DNA of 64,000 nucleotides from Galeopsis tetrahit (Eukaryota > Streptophyta > Magnoliopsida > Lamiales > Lamiaceae), in contig OY776124.1 in the NCBI GenBank assembly GCA_963675135.1, positions 13,468,677 to 13,532,676 on the forward strand, given 5' to 3'. Positions 32,604-44,178 of this stretch are shown here, in pieces. The first letter of the stretch is position 1. Each line of letters begins with the position of its first letter. Under the pieces are notes generated by a model. The model saw only the letters and a program-made list of their open reading frames with translations, was not told where the DNA came from and searched no databases. A program made the position numbers and the translations under genes.

Positions 32604-35304
32604 TGTTGGGCTTGGGCCTTATTGTTGTTTTGGCCCATGTGGTAAACCTTTAGGCCCACTCCATTTGTTTGCCCTAGGGCTGTTTGGTAGTCATACAAAT
32701 ACACTACAAGTCTCTCTTCATTCTTTGTGACGTTAAACGATATTGAGAGAAGTGTGTGAGACTTGTGTGGGTGTTGTGCTACCCAGTCTTAGTCTTTTGG
32801 TTATTCTCTCTACTATCCGTATAGATTCGATACTCAGGTGACCTGAGCCCATCCCTATCGGAATACTCACCGGAGTTGATCAACGGAGACGACGAGGAGA
32901 CCCAACAGTGGTATCAGAGCCACAGGTCGTCGTCTTCCGCCGTCTCTGTGACGCCGCCTCTTCCGTGGCGGAACCCTAGCCGCCGCCGTCGAAGTTTCTC
33001 GTCGTCGCCGCTCATTCCAGCAGCAGCGCCGCCGCCACCTGGACAGAATCGTCGCCTGCTGCTGCCCTGAAGTCGCCGCCGCTTCCCTGCTGTCCAGCGT
33101 CGCCGCGTCCCTGCTGTCCAGAACCGTCGCCGCGGACGCAGGTAAGTTTTGCTTTTCTTTGTTTTTTTATTAACTTGTTTTCTTGCCACAGTCTGTTTTG
33201 GGGGTAAGGCGTTGGGTGGCATATATAATTTATAGGTGGACTATTGGCTTTGTTTCTGCTAATTTTTAATTAATTGTTTTATGGGTTCCTTTAAGATTCC
33301 AGATTAGTTAACAAGTTTTAATTATTTATATAAATATTATATTTAACATTTGATTTAAGAATTTGTTCCAGATTAATTTTAAATCTGCACTCGTGGTTAG
33401 TCTGTCATTTTTTGAGATCCTTACCTAGGGTCTCGATCTGGTATAAAAGCTTATCTCTTCTTTTTACTGCTTTTGTAGCGTAGCCCCTCGCCGGGGATTA
33501 TTTGCTTGGGATTTTGGTGCTGTAGATTTAAGTCTTTGTGATTCACTTATATATTTGTTATCTCTGTTTTGTGGTCTTGATTTTGGTGACCTGTGTGTGT
33601 CTACTTCCGCTAGCCATTTACAGTTTTTCCTTGCATATTTTTTGTGATTTTTTCTTTTAGCTCAAAGCTGTGTAAACAAATGGCCAACCCTACTTCTACG
33701 TATGTGTTGGCTCCCTTTACTGGAAAAGGTGATTTCAGTATATGGCAACAGAAAATGGAATGCATTCTAATCCAGCAGAATGTTTACGCAACCGTTGACC
33801 ATTGTTATGAGAATGATGAAACTGATAAACAGAAAAAGGTAATGAATAGACATACTTTATCTTCCATAATCTTGCATTTGTCTGATTGTGTGCTGAGAAA
33901 GGTTGGTGTGATGAAAGATGCTAAAGAGTTATGGGATAAGTTAGGAAAGTTATACACTGAAACATCTTTGCCTAGTAGAACTTTTTTACTTGAAAAGTTC
34001 TTTAGTTTTAAACTTGACTAGAATAATGATATGGATGAAAATCTTGATGTGTTTACTAAGCTTATTCAAGATATCAAACTTACTGGTGATAAGGGCATTG
34101 ATGAATATACCTCTGTTGTTTTGTTAAATGTTATTCCTGATACTTATGTTGATATCTGCGATTAGGTATGGTAGAGATAATTTCACTCTTGATATTGTCG
34201 TTAATGGCCTGAAAAGTAAAGAGCATGAATTAAAACATGGTGGGGGTAGTAGTCCTTCTGGTGAGGTTATGCATGTTAGAGGGGGTGGTAAGAAACCCCA
34301 TGGTAAGCCTTGGATTAGAAAGTGCTATAATTGTGGTGACCCTAGTCACAAGATTAATGAGTGCACTGAACCTAAAAGGAACCAGAAGCATAATAAGAAC
34401 TCTCATACTAATCGTGTTAATATTGCCACTACTGATGATAGTGATGAACTTGGTGATGTCTATTGAGTCTTTGTGTACTTTGTGTGTTTCTTTGGTGTCT
34501 TTGTGGTTATTTTCTTTGTGGATTTTTCTTTATGCTTATATATTTGTGTTGCTCTATGATGCATGAGTAGATGATGGGTCAGTGGGAAGGTGGGGGAATG
34601 GTTGCATGTTTATATGTATGTGTGTTATGTATGACTTTATACATTGTGGTTTCATGTTTTCCCCCTACCCCATATACATCTAGTTGCATGTTTATTTGTT
34701 TCTTTGTGTTTAGAGATTATTCCTAGTAAGGTGGAGTGATTGTGTCTTTGTGATTTATGTATGTTATGATATCATGTCTTTGTGTGAGTCTTTGTGAGTG
34801 CTTCGAGTGAGGTGGAGCTTGTCTTTGTGTGCTTTTGTGTGAGTCTTTGTGAATGTTTCCCATGATAGCTTATTTTGCATTTATTGATATTTTATGCATG
34901 TGTTGTGTGTGCTATGTGTGTGTGGGAATGTGTGTGTAAGGCGATGATGACCACCTGCGGATTTCGGATTGTAGTTGGGGATGGCCAAAAAGGTGGAGAT
35001 TGTTGGGCTTGGGCCCTATTGTTGTTTTGGCCCATGTGGTAAACCTTTAGGCCCACTCCATTTGTTTGCCCTAGGGCTGTTTGGCAGCCATACAAATACA
35101 CTACAAGTCTCTCTTCATTCTTTGTGACGTTAAACGATATTGAGAGAAGTGTGTGAGACTTGTGTGGGTGTTGTGCTACCCAGTCTTAGTCTTTTGGTTA
35201 TTCTCTCTACTATCCGTATAGATCCGATACTCAGGTGATCTGAGCCCGTCCCTATCAGAATACTCACCGGAGTTGTTCAACGGAGACGACGAGAAGACCC
35301 AACA
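32604..35304 (+). mobile_element. Complete gag-only LTR element (TR-GAG-like Copia derivative)
   Basis: 2701 bp. LTRs of 304 bp at 32604-32907 and 35001-35304 start TGTTGGGCTTGGGCC and end GACCCAACA; I count nine differences (about 97% identity). Flanked by perfect 5-bp duplications CATAC (32599-32603 and 35305-35309). A tRNA-Met primer site, TGGTATCAGAGCC, follows the 5' LTR at 32910, and a purine tract AAAAAGGTGGAGAT precedes the 3' LTR. The only coding content is gag; no protease, integrase, RT or RNase H is seen in 34470-35000. Confidence 0.93.
33680..34466 (+). pseudogene. Gag of the gag-only element
   Basis: Starts MANPTSTYVLAPFTGKGDFS at 33680. The UBN2-type gag core includes WQQKMECILIQQNVYATVD and LWDKLGKLY. 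A TAG at 34019-34021 and a frameshift near 34150 interrupt it. It resumes as IRYGRDNFTLDIVVNGLKSK and a perfect CCHC zinc knuckle, CYNCGDPSHKINEC, near 34325, ending after DDSDELGDVY at 34466. About 260 aa if continuous. The intact knuckle suggests the gag was functional until recently. The LTR-proximal GC-rich ORF at 32876-33070 is a leader artefact. Confidence 0.8.
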
Positions 35305-35309
35305 CATAC

Positions 35310-36072
35310 AAAATTTGGACGAATAGAGTATATTCTAACTTGCTGGCCATCGACTTTGCCTTTCTAAACATATATGCTAAATCTTGGAAGCTAACATGTT
35401 TGATTCATCTATTCCACTTGATATATATCCTACTAGACTAGATCCCTGTGAAATACAAAATTAGATAAATTTCGAGTAAATAAACATCAAAACCTACCTC
35501 AGAACAAAACAACATTAATTGTTATATCCGAAGCACACAATTATGCCCCTAAAACGCTACTCGGTCGATGTATCCTACGTGCCACCGAAACCTAGCTAGA
35601 TAAATTCTTCTGCTTCACCTTTTATGTTCCGTTTTACTTGTTATTTCAGACATTGATTATTTTTTGACATAAAATATATCAATAAAACACAAAGTGAAAC
35701 ACTAAAAGTGACACATGTGATCTCATAACACCAACCCTTGTGAATCCCTCACTAGTGTAGCTACTACTATCTTAATTTGTTCTGCTTAACCCAACTTAAC
35801 TAAATTAAAAACAGAAGACATCACGGAACATAAAAAGATCAATTTACAGAAATTAAATTACATCGTATGAATTTCATACACATGCCAACAAAAAAAAAAA
35901 AAAAAAGGAGCAACTAATTGAAATTGCTAATTTGAAACCTTAATTAAATATTATTCACCTATAACATAAACAATCGTACACAAATTTACATAACTCAACA
36001 ATTTTTCATCATCTAATATTAATCAATTAATTACTGCAAAATAGAGAATGTACGTGCATGTATATATAATTA
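35310..36072. other. Spacer and probable 3' UTR of the Rab gene
   Basis: AT-rich, no ORF. The part next to 36072 should contain the 3' UTR and poly-A site of the minus-strand Rab gene. Contains an A run at 35889-35906. Confidence 0.45.
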
Positions 36073-37888
36073 CTAATTAGAACAGCAGGTGGCCGATTTC
36101 TGATTATAGTTGTTGTTGTCCCCCACCTTGATGGTGGTGCCTTGGCCGGGAAGCGGCGCCGTCGCCTCCTGCGCCGCCAACGCCTTCCGGCTAACAATCT
36201 GATAAATATCCAACAAAATTGTCTGAAACGCTTTCTCAACGTTGAGTGCCTCCAAGGCGGAGGTTTCGAGGAAGGAGAGGCTTTCCTTCTCGGCGAAGAC
36301 TTGGGCGTCGTGCTCGGCCACGACGCGGAGGTGGTTTAGATCGGACTTATTTCCGGCGAGCATGATGACGATGTTGGAGTCAGCGTGGTCCCTGAGCTCC
36401 CTTAGCCACCGTTGCACATTCTCGAACGTCTGCCTCTTGGTGAGGTCGTAAACGACGAGCGCCCCCACCGCCCCACGGTAGTAGGCGCTCGTGATGGCAC
36501 GGTACCGCTCTTGGCCCGCCGTGTCCCATATTTGGGCCTTAACTGTCTTGCCTTCCACCTGCATACACGGGTTTTAAAGAATATTCATAATTTATGTATA
36601 AAATATATATGATGGCGTTGTGAGTTTCATTTATAAAAAAAGTTGTTTATGAATAAAATAAGTTTAGATTGGAGGGTGTAAATAAGTAGTTGTGGTAGTT
36701 AGGAGTGGAAATAGGCCAGCTACCTGACGCGGGGTCTACGGCCAAGACTATTTACAATATGAGTCGAGCTAAAATTTTATAAAAAGTCTATTTAATTAAG
36801 TCAAGCTTAGGCTTTATTTAAGGTCTTATAAACTTAACATGCCGACCTAATTAAATATTTGTATATATTTTATATTAAATAATTTTTAAAATTTAGTATT
36901 AACATTAATATTAAAGTAAATTAAATTTATTTTAGTACTTGAGAAATCATTATAATGCATGTATTTAAATTTATAGTTGTAATGCATTTATTTTTGTCGT
37001 GAATTTCATTTACAATTTTAAATATTGAACTACGTTTTATATTTGACATATTTTAATAGGCTTCTAAAAGGCTCGTAGGCCCAGCCTATTTACTTAAAAG
37101 GTCAGGCCAAGTCTAAAAAAAAAAAAAAAAAACCTACAGATAACAGGTCAGGTTAATTGTAAAGCCTAATCTAGTCTAGCTATTTCCACCCCTAGTGGTA
37201 GTAAACTTTTTCTTTTAGAACATGCATACTAAAATTGGACGAATAAAATAAAGAAATTATAAATACTTATACTGGACGGAGAAAGTATTAAATTTGTCCC
37301 ATTTTCAAATTCTTTTTTGCATTTTCCCAACCGTTTATAAGTTCAAAGGACTGATTATTTCACTCTACCCTGATGGAAATCTAAGGTGTGCTTGGTTCAA
37401 ATTAAATTTTCAATTAGGTAATGAGAATTATTTGAAATTATTGAATAGAAATGATCATATGAGTGAAGATTATTAATCAAAACGAGGTAATAATTAACTT
37501 ATAAGTCTTACTATTATTAACTTCTGGATATTTATTCATGAATACACCCATTTTACAGTTGTATGGGAAGGTACATTTAAGTGTACGTATAACAATAAAT
37601 CCAACAGGTAAGAAAGTATGATCTATGAATATGAATTGATCGTTTTTATTCTCATTATATACCATCATAATTGATTTTTTTCCAAAATATTTATAGGGAG
37701 GGTAGAAATGGAAGTTTAATTACCTGGAGAGTTCTAGTTGCAAATTCGACACCAATGGTGGATTTGGATTCGAGACAGAATTCATTCCTTGTAAATCTTG
37801 ACAAAATGTTGGACTTTCCGACACCTGAATCTCCAATCAACACGATCTTGAATAAATAATCATACTCGTGATCCACCTTATATGCCAT
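36073..37888 (-). CDS. RABA2-like (Rab11-class) small GTPase, 216 aa
   Basis: Coding exons 37724-37888 and 36073-36558, joined by a GT-AG intron of 1165 bp in phase 0 (LQ | VEG). P-loop GDSGVGKS at residues 19-26; effector region STIGVEFATRT at 43-53; WDTAGQE at 66-72 with catalytic Gln71; NKSD at 125-128; ETSAL at 153-157; C-terminal geranylgeranylation motif CCSN at 213-216. Length and intron position fit plant RABA genes. EFCLESKSTIG and LETSALEALNVEKAFQTIL point to the RABA2 clade, which works in trans-Golgi/early endosome to plasma membrane and cell-plate traffic (family knowledge). The intron carries a hAT-type MITE. All key residues are intact, so probably functional. Confidence 0.93.
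36700..37194. mobile_element. hAT-type MITE in the Rab intron
   Basis: 495 bp. Inverted ends TAGGAGTGGAAATAGGCCAG and, from the other side, TAGGGGTGGAAATAGCTAG. Flanked by a perfect 8-bp duplication GTGGTAGT (36692-36699 and 37195-37202). Further inner homology, CAGCTACCTGACGCGGGG and ACCTGTTATCTGTAGG, is weaker. No coding sequence. Confidence 0.88.
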
Positions 37889-37932
37889 TTTAATTAATAT
37901 TAATTAATTTCTTCTTCCCTCTCCCCTATGCT

Positions 37933-38006
37933 CTGCACATAATCAAACATTATTAATAATTAATTATACAATAATCAACATAATCATAAAATTAATTGCA
38001 ACTTAC
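37933..38006 (-). other. Predicted 5' UTR intron of the Rab gene
   Basis: On the minus strand a strong donor, AGTG|GTAAGT (38006), and acceptor, TTATGTGCAG (37933), enclose 74 bp of AT-rich sequence, 45 bp before the start codon. Leader introns are common in plant Rab genes. Predicted from consensus only. Confidence 0.5.
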
Positions 38007-38235
38007 CACTAATCAACCAATCTTTGTATTTGTATGTTAATCATTGTCAATTTCAAACACAGATTCTTGATTTCTCAGTGAGCTTAACAAGATCTAGAGA
38101 GAGAAACAAAATTCATTTGAAAACCTAAAAAATAAAAAAAAATACTAGTATAAATTTAGACAATAAAAGAGTTCATGTGAAAACAAACAGAATAACCGAT
38201 ATAACAGGAATTTAAATGGTTCTTCTTTGCTGCCC

Positions 38236-38244
38236 TATATATGG
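38236..38244 (-). promoter_or_regulatory. Candidate TATA box of the Rab gene
   Basis: Minus-strand CATATATAGGG about 350 bp before the ATG, matching TATAWA and fitting a transcription start near 38208 with a leader spliced at 37933-38006. Confidence 0.4.
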
Positions 38245-38475
38245 TATTGGTTTCGTATCACCGATAGAGTAATTTTACAAACAAAATAAACATAATTATA
38301 AATTAAATTTGACTTTATTATACTCATTAAATGTCATACACGAATAATTACCAAGTATACATCAATTTTTGTTATTAAAGAATTTCACTCTAAAAAATAC
38401 TCCGTACAGAGTAATTTTCAATGCACTCTCGTAATTTGTTTTTATTTCATTTTTAATTTTGTTATTTCGAGCTAC

Positions 38476-39118
38476 AGTAGAAACTCTATAAATTAATACT
38501 CCATAAATTAATAAATTCTTTAAAATAATATTTTTGGTCGGTCCCAACTCGGGGATAGCGTGCTAAATTAATAAACTCGCTAAAATTATAAGATAGTACA
38601 TTTTTTTTGTAATTTCTATAGACCCCAAATAAAATATAAATGAATAATTCCTTATATACTACCTATTACATAAATGATTTAAGAATGTTTCTTGAAAAAT
38701 GACTCAATTGTCTTTTGTTTTTTTGTTGAAATCAATTTTCACTTTAATCTCGTCTCTAATTTTTCTTATCATTGTAAGAACTTCTGGTGTCGTTTTCTCA
38801 CAAAAAAATATTCAATGTGATTGCTGCTTTAATGGTCTCGGTCATTGTTATTTTTTTCACACCTATAAAATGAGAAGTCATGTTGTGTGTATGATTTTTG
38901 TTTGTGTTAGCATATTTTGATCTTGTATATTTATATTAAAAATATATTTTAATGTTCATGAAGGATTCTTTTAATATACAATAAATAATTACAAGTGAAA
39001 GTTTGAAAGAGTGTTTTTATAAATTAATAAAATATTAATTAATACATAAATTATTAATTTATAGATAAATTAATAAATTTGGATGGTCCCAAAATTATTA
39101 ATTTATAGAGTTTCTACT
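38476..39118. mobile_element. Non-autonomous TIR element
   Basis: Inverted ends AGTAGAAACTCTATAAATTA (38476) and TTTATAGAGTTTCTACT (ending 39118), extended by weaker pairing: ATTTTTGGTCGGTCCCAA at about 38528 and TTTGGATGGTCCCAAAA at about 39077. 643 bp, AT-rich, with no transposase. I could not identify a target duplication, so no superfamily is assigned. Confidence 0.6.
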
Positions 39119-39642
39119 CAATAAATTATTGAGGTAGATATAAAAGACAGCACAAATTCTGTACTATATTATGTGGTATTTCAGTCTCATATTTCACTTT
39201 TTTAATACATGATACACTTAATAAATGATATTACAAATCATCATTAATGACACATATCATACCTTGAAAGTAATAAACAAAACACCAAAATTGAATAAGT
39301 AATCTCGATTGATATAAGCAAGCCAAATAATGTACAGTATTAAACTCGACTCAATTCGACTCGTGCACGACAAGTTACAGCACAAGAGGATCACTATTTT
39401 AAACTCAAAGTAGTATCAAAATCAGCAACTTCAAATGTAACATATTTTGACTTTGTAAGGGCCGGATTTTGGACATATATAATTTGACCGCCATAAATAT
39501 TGGTGAGAAATATTGTTTTCATTATAAATAATGATTTTTAAGGAAAGAATCCATACATATTTACAATAAAATATACAGAGATTTGAGTATTAAAGACTGT
39601 ATCCTTAATTGCTTAATTTCCTAAATTACTAATATTATACAG
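39119..39642. other. Promoter-side spacer of the subtilase gene
   Basis: AT-rich and non-coding. Probably contains the subtilase promoter; I see no motif strong enough to call other than the TATA box at 39643. Confidence 0.4.
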
Positions 39643-39649
39643 TATATAT
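39643..39649 (+). promoter_or_regulatory. Candidate TATA box of the subtilase gene
   Basis: TATATAT at 39643-39649. The expected transcription start, about 39675, falls after the upstream ATG at 39658 and before the ATG at 39715, which supports the latter as the real start. Confidence 0.45.
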
Positions 39650-39714
39650 CTATTAAAATGCGTGAAACATTAAGCCATTACAGCTTAATCCTTTTGTTAG
39701 GAAAATATAATTTC

Positions 39715-42700
39715 ATGGCAAATACTTCATGGAAGGCTGTTCTAACAATCGCTCTGTTTTCCTTCTGCATCGGAAACTCTCAAGCTAGCGCTGATGATGA
39801 AAAGGCATACATTAATTTATATTATACAATATTGGATTTTGTAATTTCATGGTTTTTGAATGTATATATTATTATTTTTAAATGTACAGGTGTATATTGT
39901 TTACATGGGTGATCTACCGAAACGTGACTTCTCGGTGAAGGCTCAACACATGAGCATACTACACCAAACTCTCGGAAGGTACGTTATCAATATTGTGAAA
40001 ACTGATTTGAGACAAAAAAAAAATGAATTTTTTTTTTTTTTTCATGTTGTATCAATTGCATATAAATTTTTGTCCAATTTATGTGGAATATTTAGAACGA
40101 TTTAATGTTGTGTAACAATATTTAATGATTAATCCAGCAAAAGGGCATCGGAGTGTTGGCTCCACAGCTACAAGAGAAGCTTCAGTGGCTTTGTTGCAAA
40201 GTTGACTGACGAAGAAAAGCTTAAAATTTCAAGTAATTACATGATTTTTCTTTACATAATTTTTAATTTAATTTCATGATTTATATATATGTGTAATTGA
40301 TGATCCAGGTTTGGAAGGAGTTGTCTCTGTGTTTCCTAATACCATAAAACAACTGCATACAACCCGATCATGGGACTTTTTGGGACTTTCGACGAATGTC
40401 GTAAGATCGAAAACCGAGAGTGATGTCATCATCGGAATGCTGGACAGCGGCATCTGGCCCGAATCCCCGAGTTTCAACGATGCAGGTTACGGTCCCCCGC
40501 CGAGCAAATGGAAGGGCACTTGCCAATCTTCATCCAATTTCACTTGCAACAAGTAACTCCAAATCCAAATTTTTATATATACTCCTCTTTTGACTCGGAG
40601 ATCAATCTCACAGTCCACTAACATAGCAGGAAAGAAATTTATTAACATTGTTATTTAATTGTGCAGCAAACTCATAGGAGCAAGGTACTACAACACTGGA
40701 GGAGGAACATTCGAGCCACCAGATTTTCCATCTCCAAGAGATGCAGATGGTCACGGGACCCACACGGCGTCTACAGCCGGTGGAGGACTTGTTTTGGGCG
40801 CTAGTTTGTACGGCCAAGGGGCGGGAACAGCTCGCGGAGGAGTACCCTCTGCGCGCATTGCGGTGTACAAAGTCTGCTATTCCTATGGCTGCGGGGATTC
40901 AGACATCCTGGCAGCATTCGACGATGCAATTGCTGACGGAGTAGACATTCTATCGTTATCGATCGCAGGGTCCCCTTCGAATTATTTCAAAGATTCGATC
41001 GCCATCGGCTCCTTCCATGCGATGAAACATGGAATTCTTGCATCACATGCTGCTGGTAATGATGGGCCTGTACCCAAATCCATTACCAGTACCTCGCCTT
41101 GGTGTCTCTCTGTTGGTGCTAGTACAACTGACAGGAAATTCGTCAGTAAGGTCCTTTTGGGTAACAATATATCTTACGAGGTACTAATAATTCGGACTTT
41201 TAAATTAGATGAAATTCTTTCAACTTAAATTGAAGTTTATGTATGCAGGGAGTGTCAGTGAATATATTCAATGACACCACTGCTCCTTTAGTGTATGCCG
41301 GAAATGTGCCCAACACTGCACTAGGTATTACCAGCGATGATTCACGGTATACTATCTATTTTTTTTTTTTATTTTGTGTATATATCAGTTCAAAAGTAAT
41401 GACATGTACTTAATTAATGTAGGTATTGTAAGCCAGAAACGTTAGACCCGAAACTGGTAAAGGGTACGATTGTCCTTTGTGATGGGTCGAGCACTGAAGG
41501 CGAAGCGTTTGGTGCTGGTTCGGCGGGAACTTTAAATCAGGATTCAGGCCAACAACTTCCTGAAATTAATTCTTACCCCCTACCATTCTCTCGCTTGGCA
41601 CCAAATGATGCTGCTCAAGTTCATAACTATATCAACAAAACAAGGTCGATCTCTAATTAATTTCCATTTGATGAGTACTGTGTACGAATTATTTTAAGAA
41701 AAACTGATATTTGTTTATATATGCAGCAAACCAACGGCTACCATTTTCAAGGGTAGTCAACGTATTGATTCAACTGCCCCGTTTGTTGTTACATATTCTT
41801 CGAGGGGTCCGAATCCCGTTACAAGGGACATTATCAAGGTCAATTTTAATTAATTGAAGTCGATCATAGTTAATTGTTGAAAATCTTTTTTCTTTCTTAA
41901 TTGTTTCAAATTTACTACAGCCGGATGTTACTGCGCCTGGATTCGAGATTCTTGCAGCATGGACTTCGGGGGGCTTCAAAATCCTTTCTGGAACATCTAT
42001 GGCTTGCCCCCATGCATCCGGTGCAGCTGCTTACGTTAAATCCTTTAACCCCACATGGTCCCCTGCTGCCATTAAATCCGCTCTAATGACTACTGGTATA
42101 CTAGCTTCCTTCGTCCGTCTATAAGTTTTCTGCTACTCCTGAACATATAAGTACATATAGACGGAATACTATTACTGATCGGGTTGATTTCCTTCAGCTA
42201 TTCCTATGAGTGTGAAAACCAACCCTGACGCAGAATTTGCGTACGGGTCGGGCCAAATCAACCCTGTGAAGGCGAAAGCCCCGGGCTTGGTATACGACAT
42301 TGCGGAAGCAGACTACGTGAAGTTCTTGTGCGGGCAAGGCTACAACACGACTACCCTGCGTCTCCTTACGGGTGACAACGCAAGTTGCACTGCAGCCAAC
42401 AACGGCACTGTCTACGATCTCAACTACCCATCTTTCGCAGTCTCCGTCCCATCTGGTAACGCCGTGTTCCACCGCACAGTCACCAATGTGGGGTCCCCGT
42501 CGTCTGTCTACAAGGCGGTAGTGACGGCGCCGCCAGGGCTGAGCATCCAAGTCCAACCGAGCACCCTTTCGTTTAAATCATTGGGAGAGAAACAAACTTT
42601 TGTTGTCACGGTTATAGCAAAAGTAGTGAAGAATGCCACGCTTTCGGGGTCTTTGGTGTGGGATGATGGTGTTTTCAAAGTGAGGAGCCCTGTTGTCGCC

Positions 42701-42718
42701 TTTTCCGATTCTGTTTAA
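39715..42718 (+). CDS. Cucumisin-like subtilase (S8A serine protease), 719 aa
   Basis: Exons: 39715-39804, 39890-39978, 40138-40232, 40309-40552, 40667-41180, 41249-41346, 41423-41644, 41727-41838, 41921-42095, 42198-42718. The first intron would be GC-AG (AAG|GCATAC); the others are GT-AG with matching phases. Signal peptide at residues 1 to about 25; I9 propeptide (VYIVYMGDL, FSGFVAKLTDEE) at 30-105; catalytic Asp137 (LDSGIWPES), His202 (DGHGTH), oxyanion Asn304 (AAGNDGP), Ser514 (SGTSMACPH); PA-domain-like region at 340-450; Fn3 domain at about 560-719. Secreted or vacuolar plant proteases of this kind process proteins in the apoplast and in fruit or seed; the substrate is unknown. The loop between AAW and the Ser block is shorter than usual. 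Intact and probably functional. Confidence 0.92.
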
Positions 42719-43255
42719 GCTCTCTACCTAGTTTTTGCTTCACTTAATTAGATAACTCCAATAAGATTTGCTTGTATCTTTTTGCTAATTTCTTCAATGT
42801 TTGCTTCTTAATTTTCTGCTAATTATAATGAAGTTTTATTTACAAATTTACATGATACTCTGATGGCCCCTTTTTCAAACAAGTTAATAAATAATAGGGG
42901 AAAAGCATTGAGTTACAGAGTAGGAGATGAATTCACAACCCAATACAATGAAAATTTCACATTACAATCCAGTTTACAATCCCATTTCACTCAAATACCC
43001 CTCACCTCACTTACCCTTCATGAGATTTTGAATTTCAATTCCCTCAATAATTGTAAATAAACACTAAATAATATTATCAAGATGTGAAAAAAGTGTCAAT
43101 TACAAATGTGTAAAAAAGTGCTATTTATATTTAACAATAATACAGTTAGTTAGTCTTTTTGTTAATTAGTTGTATCAGTTAATTAGTTTGGGTTGATCTG
43201 CTGTTCACTCGAGGGCAGAAATTAAATATGTACTACTAAAGAACAAAACATTACG
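42719..43255. other. 3' flank of the subtilase gene
   Basis: Probable 3' UTR with AATAAG at 42760 and AATGAAG at 42827 as weak poly-A signal candidates, then AT-rich spacer. The ORF at 42863-43060 has no family resemblance. Confidence 0.4.
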
Positions 43256-43261
43256 GAAATT

Positions 43262-43335
43262 GGGTCGTGGCCCAGTGGTGGTGATGCCATACTTACCTTC
43301 ATTTCAATGCCCAGTGTTTGATTCCCCAATGTTGT
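43262..43335 (+). mobile_element. tRNA-derived SINE-like head
   Basis: A-box-like GTGGCCCAGTGG (43267-43278) and B-box-like GTGTTTGATTCCC (43314-43326), about 36 bp apart, as in a tRNA-derived pol III promoter. The body does not fold into a clean tRNA and no anticodon is evident, so this is not a tRNA gene. The 3' tail and target duplication are unclear. Confidence 0.45.
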
Positions 43336-43419
43336 CGAATTTATTTCTGTTATATTTTGTGTATTTTAGTATTTTTTTGCTATAAAAGTGCAACTACTAT
43401 ATGTTGGCAAATATTTTAA

Positions 43420-43785
43420 TATTTTTTTTGTTTATATTTTGTGTTATACTTTTCACTAATATTGTGTTACATTTTTCAGTTATACTCACTTGCATTTTTC
43501 AGTTATAGACACTTACATTTTTTAGTTATAGTGACTTACACTTTTTAGTTATATTGTGTTACACTTTTCAATTATATTGACTTACACTTTTTAGTAATTT
43601 CCACTTTTTTATAATATTGTGTTGCACTTTTCAATAATATTAACTTACACTTTTTAGTAATATTGTGTTGCACTTTTCAGTTATACTGACTTGCACTTTG
43701 TTATAATATTGTGTTGCACTTTTCAGTTATATTAACTTACACTTTTTAATAATATTGTGTTGCACTTTTTATTTATATTAATATT
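43420..43785. repeat. Minisatellite, unit about CACTTTTCAGTTATATTGAC
   Basis: About a dozen imperfect copies of a 27-30 bp unit, CACTTTTCAGTTATA plus TTGACTTA or TTGTGTTA. The unit is the reverse complement of the array at 21975-22335. Confidence 0.8.
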
Positions 43786-43799
43786 TTAATAAGTATGTT

Positions 43800-44176
43800 A
43801 GTAGTTTAAATGGTGAATATAATAATTTTTAAGATGGAAGTATAGTTTAAACCCTCTTTTTATCCATTAAAAAAAAACTACCGTAATAAATAATAAAAAA
43901 AATTAATAACAAAAAAAAAAAAGAACTGAAAAATAAGTTTGGTATTAATATGAAAAAAACAAGGCTTGTTGGGCTGGACCAACATCACGACAAAATGGTC
44001 AACAAAAGGAAAAAAATAATAAAAAAATAAATACTAAGGTGTATAACATACACATACACTCAGGCGTATACTAGAACAAACCAATTAGTTTTAAAAGGAT
44101 TTAAGTTGGTATATTTGGAGTTGGGGCCTGTATCTCGTCTTTTAACTTTTACAGAAGGTTGTTTCCATTTCAATAA
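43800..44176. other. AT-rich spacer
   Basis: Non-coding, with A-rich runs at 43865-43925; no element termini recognised. Confidence 0.35.
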
Positions 44177-44178
44177 TA

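Noticed and set aside
38699..38920. 73-aa ORF with hydrophobic stretches
   Set aside because: Located inside a non-autonomous TIR element, AT-rich, with no homologue recognised.
39658..39714. Upstream ATG as start of the subtilase
   Set aside because: It would add 19 residues before the hydrophobic signal and lies at or before the predicted transcription start from the TATA box at 39643.
42105..42170. Stowaway-like inverted pair in the last subtilase intron (CTTCCTTCGTCCGTCTATA and TATAGACGGAATAC)
   Set aside because: The pairing covers little more than ten bases and no TA-flanked end could be fixed; it may be a degenerate MITE.
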